DNA from: Trichloromonas sp034006665
GTDB lineage: Bacteria; Desulfobacterota; Desulfuromonadia; Desulfuromonadales; Trichloromonadaceae
Length of the DNA: 64,000 nt
Direction of reading: 5' to 3'
Assembly (NCBI RefSeq): GCF_034006665.1
Contig: NZ_JAVESI010000012.1
Coordinates: forward strand, 17,878-81,877
The notes below the pieces were generated by a model. That model saw nothing but the letters and a program-made list of their open reading frames with translations, ran no database searches and had not been told where the DNA came from. Within the stretch, counting starts at the first letter, position 1; every line of letters begins with the position of its first letter. Both the position numbers and the translations under genes were made by a program. Positions 60,572 to 64,000 of this stretch are shown here, piece after piece.

Positions 60572-61963
60572 ATGTTAACTTTTTTTGGAGTATTAGCTGT
60601 AATTTTAGGAATTGCACTATTTATTATTAAACCATTTTTATCATTATCTGATGAATACCAAGTAAAAACAGATAGACTTGGAAATCAAGTTAAAGTATTA
60701 GTTAAGAAAAAGTCACACCCATTTTTAATTCAACTAACTAAAAAATGGAATGCATTATCGATCCTATTAGTTGGTTTATTTCTAATTATGATACCGTATT
60801 TATTTTTCTATGCAGAAAGAGGCTATAATTATCTATTAGTATACCCAAATGGTAAAATGGATGCTGTAATGACACAAGGTATTAAATTTAGATGGTTTGC
60901 AAAAATTGATCAATGGCAAAAATATATTGATGTAAAAGTTGTGAATGAAACTAATCAAAAAGAAACAGATGTCAGTGAATTGGAGGGTGTAATGAGACCT
61001 GTTCCTATTAGATTTATTGATCAGGTAACAGCAGATGGTTATGTTTCTCTTAGGTTTCAAATACCAGAAGTTAAAGAACTATTTATTGAATTAGCCGTAA
61101 AATATAGAACAATGAGTAATTTGGTTTATAATACAATTATACCAACCGCACGTGAACAACTTATTAATACTGGTTATATGTTTGCTGCGCAAGATTATAT
61201 TTCAGGAGATGCTCAAAGTTTTAGACAAACATTTGAAGAACAATTAAAAAATGGCACATATGCTGTTAATAAAATTGAAAAAATTGATACAGTATATGCA
61301 GATATAGAAATGAAAGATAATTCAAGAAGAATTAAAGAAATAAAAACTAGATATGAAGTAAAACGTATTGAAGTAGATGGTATAGTTAAACGTATCCCAC
61401 ATGAATTATCAGAGAATAATATTATTGTATCACAGGTTATTGTAGATGATATTGATCTTGAAAAAGCATTTAAAACAAGATTGGAAAAACAGAGGGATGA
61501 ATCAGCAAAAAGACAACTTGAACAACAAATGATTGAAACTGCTAAAGCAGAACAACAACGTATCATTGCTCAAGGTGAACGTGATAAAGCACAAGAAAGA
61601 GTAAATCAAGAAAAAGAACAAGTATCTAAACTTATTGCAATTGAAACTAAACTTAAACAAGAGTCAACAGAACGAGATTTAGCAAAAATTGCACTCGAAA
61701 CTGAAAAATTAAAATCACAAGCAGTTAAAGTAAAAGCAGATGCAGAATCATATCAAAATAGACAACTTGTTAATGCTGGTCTTACTCCACAGGAAAGAGC
61801 TAAAATTGATAAAGAGACCGCTATTGGTGTAGCAGCTGAGTTAGCTAAAATGAAATTTCCTACCTATATGGTTATTGGTGGAGAAAATGGTGAAAGTAAT
61901 CCTATTGAAGCATTAATAGGATCAGCAATGGCAAAACAACTCTTAGAACCAACAAAAAAATAA
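60572..61963 (+). CDS. SPFH/band-7-type membrane protein
   Basis: A 463-aa protein with two transmembrane helices (residues about 1-22 and 65-88: NALSILLVGLFLIMIPYLFF), then a band-7/SPFH-like domain (VYPNGKMDAVMTQGIKFRWF; PIRFIDQVTADGYVSLRFQI), and a long charged coiled coil (KRQLEQQMIETAKAEQQRII; VNQEKEQVSKLIAIETKLKQ) ending in a short domain (KFPTYMVIGGENGESNP). SPFH proteins form ring or cage assemblies in membranes. In a phage it may act in membrane defence, lysis timing or organising replication; not evident. Arg codons include several CGT, rarer elsewhere in the window. Followed by a terminator. Confidence 0.8.
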   Translation: MLTFFGVLAVILGIALFIIKPFLSLSDEYQVKTDRLGNQVKVLVKKKSHPFLIQLTKKWNALSILLVGLFLIMIPYLFFYAERGYNYLLVYPNGKMDAVMTQGIKFRWFAKIDQWQKYIDVKVVNETNQKETDVSELEGVMRPVPIRFIDQVTADGYVSLRFQIPEVKELFIELAVKYRTMSNLVYNTIIPTAREQLINTGYMFAAQDYISGDAQSFRQTFEEQLKNGTYAVNKIEKIDTVYADIEMKDNSRRIKEIKTRYEVKRIEVDGIVKRIPHELSENNIIVSQVIVDDIDLEKAFKTRLEKQRDESAKRQLEQQMIETAKAEQQRIIAQGERDKAQERVNQEKEQVSKLIAIETKLKQESTERDLAKIALETEKLKSQAVKVKADAESYQNRQLVNAGLTPQERAKIDKETAIGVAAELAKMKFPTYMVIGGENGESNPIEALIGSAMAKQLLEPTKK

Positions 61964-61982
61964 TTAAATTATAATTATTTTT

Positions 61983-62012
61983 AAACCCTGTCTCAAAAAG
62001 ATAGGGTTTTTT
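61983..62012 (+). terminator. Intrinsic terminator after the SPFH gene
   Basis: An 11-bp stem, aaaccctgtct with agatagggttt (one G-U), followed by tttttatttt. Confidence 0.83.
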
Positions 62013-62049
62013 ATTTTATATATATGGGTATAAAAAATATTCTTAATAT

Positions 62050-63582
62050 ATGAAATTGATAAAAACACATCAAGATTACTTAGAATATCTAATAATTGAA
62101 TCTATTAATAATGATGAATTTCTTTTTATTATTTCTTCTGAATTATATAATTTATTAAAAACAATTAATCATCCCATTGCAGAAGAATTAGTAACACAAT
62201 ACTTAGGTATTTATGATAATTTAAAAAAACAAACATTTTTAGATATTGTTTATGATGAACATGATAAATTTTATTTTGTTAATAGTAATAAATTGATATC
62301 CGTTATTAATAAAGATTATCCAGAATCATGGAAAAAATATAATCCAAATAGATATATAATTGATTTAGTTAGAGAAAATCCATCAATTATAAATAAAATA
62401 AGAACTAAAATCAGAATAGGTAGATTAATAAAAAAATTATTTGGTGATAAATTTCCAGAAAGCGGAAAACCAGGAGAAGATATACAATCATTCATGGATG
62501 AATACGCAAGACAATTTGAAGTAAAAGGGGATTTTAGAGTAGTAGAAGGTGAAGATATTATAAAATATTATAATGTAAATAAATATTCTCAATCTACTAA
62601 ATCAAATCCATTAAGAGGGTCATGTATGAGATATGAAGAATGTGGGGATTATTTAAAATTTTATGCAATTAATCCAGATAAAGTTAAACTTATTATATTA
62701 ATGGATGAAGATCATGATGATAAAATAAAAGGCAGAGCATTATTATGGAAGATAGATGAAATAAATGAAGAAAAAGTAGACGATGTTTATTTTATGGATC
62801 GAATATATTTTATTGATAATGAAACACTTAATAATTTTGTTGCTTATGCTATACAAAATGGTTATCTTTATAAAATGAATCAAACATCACAAAATGATGA
62901 GAAAATTGTTAATCCTAAATTACAAATATCTGATAAATTAATATTAAAAGTTAAAGATATAAATTATGATAAGAATTTATTATTCCCATATTTAGATACA
63001 TTATATATGTATAATCCATATGAAAAGATATTAACTAATGATGATCAAAAATATGGAGCAAAACAAAATTATGTGACATTAGATGCATTAGAAGGTAAAA
63101 CTAAAATAATTTGGTCAGATAGATATAATGATATTTTATTAAAAAAAATCAATTCATACTATTCTGAATATTTAAAAGAATATATTAAAAAAGAAGATAG
63201 TGAAACAGTTGTAATTAATGGTGTATATGATAATATAACAAAAGAAGATTTAAAAAAACTTAAATTTAGTAAAGAGTATCAAACATATTATGATGAAAAA
63301 AATGTTATATACCTAGAAGAATATGACGATTATATACCTTTAAATAAATTAGATTTATATTTCGTATATTCAGACTTTTTTAATAGATATTATAGAGATA
63401 CAGATGCAATATATTCTAAATATATGAATGATTATATACCGATTGAACATGCAATAAGAGTTTATACTGATAAAAATCGTAATAATTACTATATTACATT
63501 GATAGATGATCCAAATGAAAATTTTTACAAATATAACGGAGAATATTATTCAAATGATGTTAAAAAAGAAGATTTAAAATAA
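62050..63582 (+). CDS. Paralogue family protein (SCM / GRALLW / MDRIY), copy 2
   Basis: A 510-aa relative of the 18451 gene. Shared landmarks: RIGRLIKKLFGDKFP, FRVVEGEDIIKYY, LRGSCMRYEECGDYLKFYAI, VKLIILMDEDHDDKIKGRAL, LLWKID, and YFMDRIYFIDNETL. It has a longer N-terminal part (140 residues starting MKLIKTHQDYLEYLIIESIN) and an extra C-terminal 120 residues with a repeat of Y-x-x-Y-M-N-D-Y-I-P type (LEEYDDYIPLNKLD; YSKYMNDYIPIEHA). Function unknown. It is followed after 1 nt by copy 3. Confidence 0.65.
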   Translation: MKLIKTHQDYLEYLIIESINNDEFLFIISSELYNLLKTINHPIAEELVTQYLGIYDNLKKQTFLDIVYDEHDKFYFVNSNKLISVINKDYPESWKKYNPNRYIIDLVRENPSIINKIRTKIRIGRLIKKLFGDKFPESGKPGEDIQSFMDEYARQFEVKGDFRVVEGEDIIKYYNVNKYSQSTKSNPLRGSCMRYEECGDYLKFYAINPDKVKLIILMDEDHDDKIKGRALLWKIDEINEEKVDDVYFMDRIYFIDNETLNNFVAYAIQNGYLYKMNQTSQNDEKIVNPKLQISDKLILKVKDINYDKNLLFPYLDTLYMYNPYEKILTNDDQKYGAKQNYVTLDALEGKTKIIWSDRYNDILLKKINSYYSEYLKEYIKKEDSETVVINGVYDNITKEDLKKLKFSKEYQTYYDEKNVIYLEEYDDYIPLNKLDLYFVYSDFFNRYYRDTDAIYSKYMNDYIPIEHAIRVYTDKNRNNYYITLIDDPNENFYKYNGEYYSNDVKKEDLK

Positions 63583-63583
63583 A

Positions 63584-64000
63584 TGAAAATACTATTAGAT
63601 TTTAATGATTATATAATAGATTTAGTTTTAGAGAACATTAGTAAAGATTTACCATTTATTTTATCAGGAAGATTAGTGGATATATTAGAAAACATAGACC
63701 ATGATATTGTAGATGAACTTTTATCAAAACATAACCAATATGAAAAAATATCATTAATTGATATATCAGATGAATTTGATAAATTCACTGTATCAAATTC
63801 ACCAAAAATAATTGAACTTTTATCAAAACATTATAACAAAGATAATATAACAGATATAGATTTTTATAATTATATTGATACAAATAAAGATATATGGGAT
63901 AAATTTAGAAATAAGGTAAAGATAGGTAGATTAATAAAAAAATTATTCGGTGATAAATTCCCTGACAGTGGTAGTGATGATAGTATAGAATCATTTATCA
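63584..64000 (+). CDS. Paralogue family protein, copy 3 (partial)
   Basis: Begins MKILLDFNDYIIDLVLENIS at 63584, 1 nt after the stop of copy 2, and runs off the window end. The visible 139 residues align with the start of copy 2, including VKIGRLIKKLFGDKFPDSGS, 18 of 20 residues of which resemble its counterpart. It is therefore a tandem duplicate of copy 2. Confidence 0.65.

Overview
The window is a stretch of a large, strongly AT-rich, T4-like (myovirus-type) phage genome, most probably infecting a member of the Bacteroidetes. The T4 replication/recombination set is recognisable: UvsX, gp41 helicase, UvsY, UvsW, gp44 clamp loader and a gp45-type clamp. So are the large terminase, the gp25 baseplate wedge and several giant tail proteins. 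The host guess rests on three things: starts are preceded by A-rich stretches (typically taaaaATG) rather than Shine-Dalgarno sequences; several genes carry a TAnnTTTG box 20-26 nt upstream of the start (the Bacteroidetes -7 element); and the 2036-aa tail protein ends in a BACON-like domain. A class II ribonucleotide reductase (NrdJ), thioredoxin, APRT, a rubrerythrin-like protein and a histone H1-like protein are accessory metabolism or chromatin genes.

Layout. 1-2.9 kb: minus-strand tail/baseplate genes (hub-like, LysM-like, unknown structural). 3-13.4 kb: plus-strand uvsX, gp41 helicase and nrdJ. 13.5-24.7 kb: accessory genes in both directions, with an IS605-type tnpB element inserted in a small gene. 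24.8-31 kb: gp25, terL, a homing endonuclease, a tRNA-Gly-like gene and the clamp. 31-36 kb: minus-strand uvsY, a small gene, uvsW and a Hef-like endonuclease. 36-47 kb: minus-strand giant tail proteins. 47-64 kb: many small genes plus a DinG/XPD-like helicase, clamp loader, HAD phosphatase, M42 aminopeptidase, an SPFH membrane protein and members of a three-copy paralogous family.

The outstanding feature is a set of three fractured genes. The gp41 helicase, NrdJ and TerL are each broken into two separate reading frames inside an intein. A free-standing Vsr-like homing endonuclease gene sits in each gap. The two halves should be rejoined by protein trans-splicing. NrdJ is split at the usual intein position (100 + 39 aa). 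gp41 and TerL are split close to the intein N terminus (34 + 122 and 53 + 150 aa), and both are inserted immediately after the Walker A lysine. NrdJ carries a second, contiguous intein with an HNH endonuclease at its active-site cysteine. Other selfish elements are a Vsr-like endonuclease after terL, a Hef-like one after uvsW, a decayed one at 50 kb, a GIY-YIG-type gene and tnpB.

Two other patterns cut across genes. At least eight small proteins share an N-terminal peptide of the form I-K-K-F-N-x-F/Y-x-x-E, reminiscent of T4 capsid-targeting leaders. Three small proteins share a C-terminal R-x-x-K-L/I-N-K-L/I-L helix.
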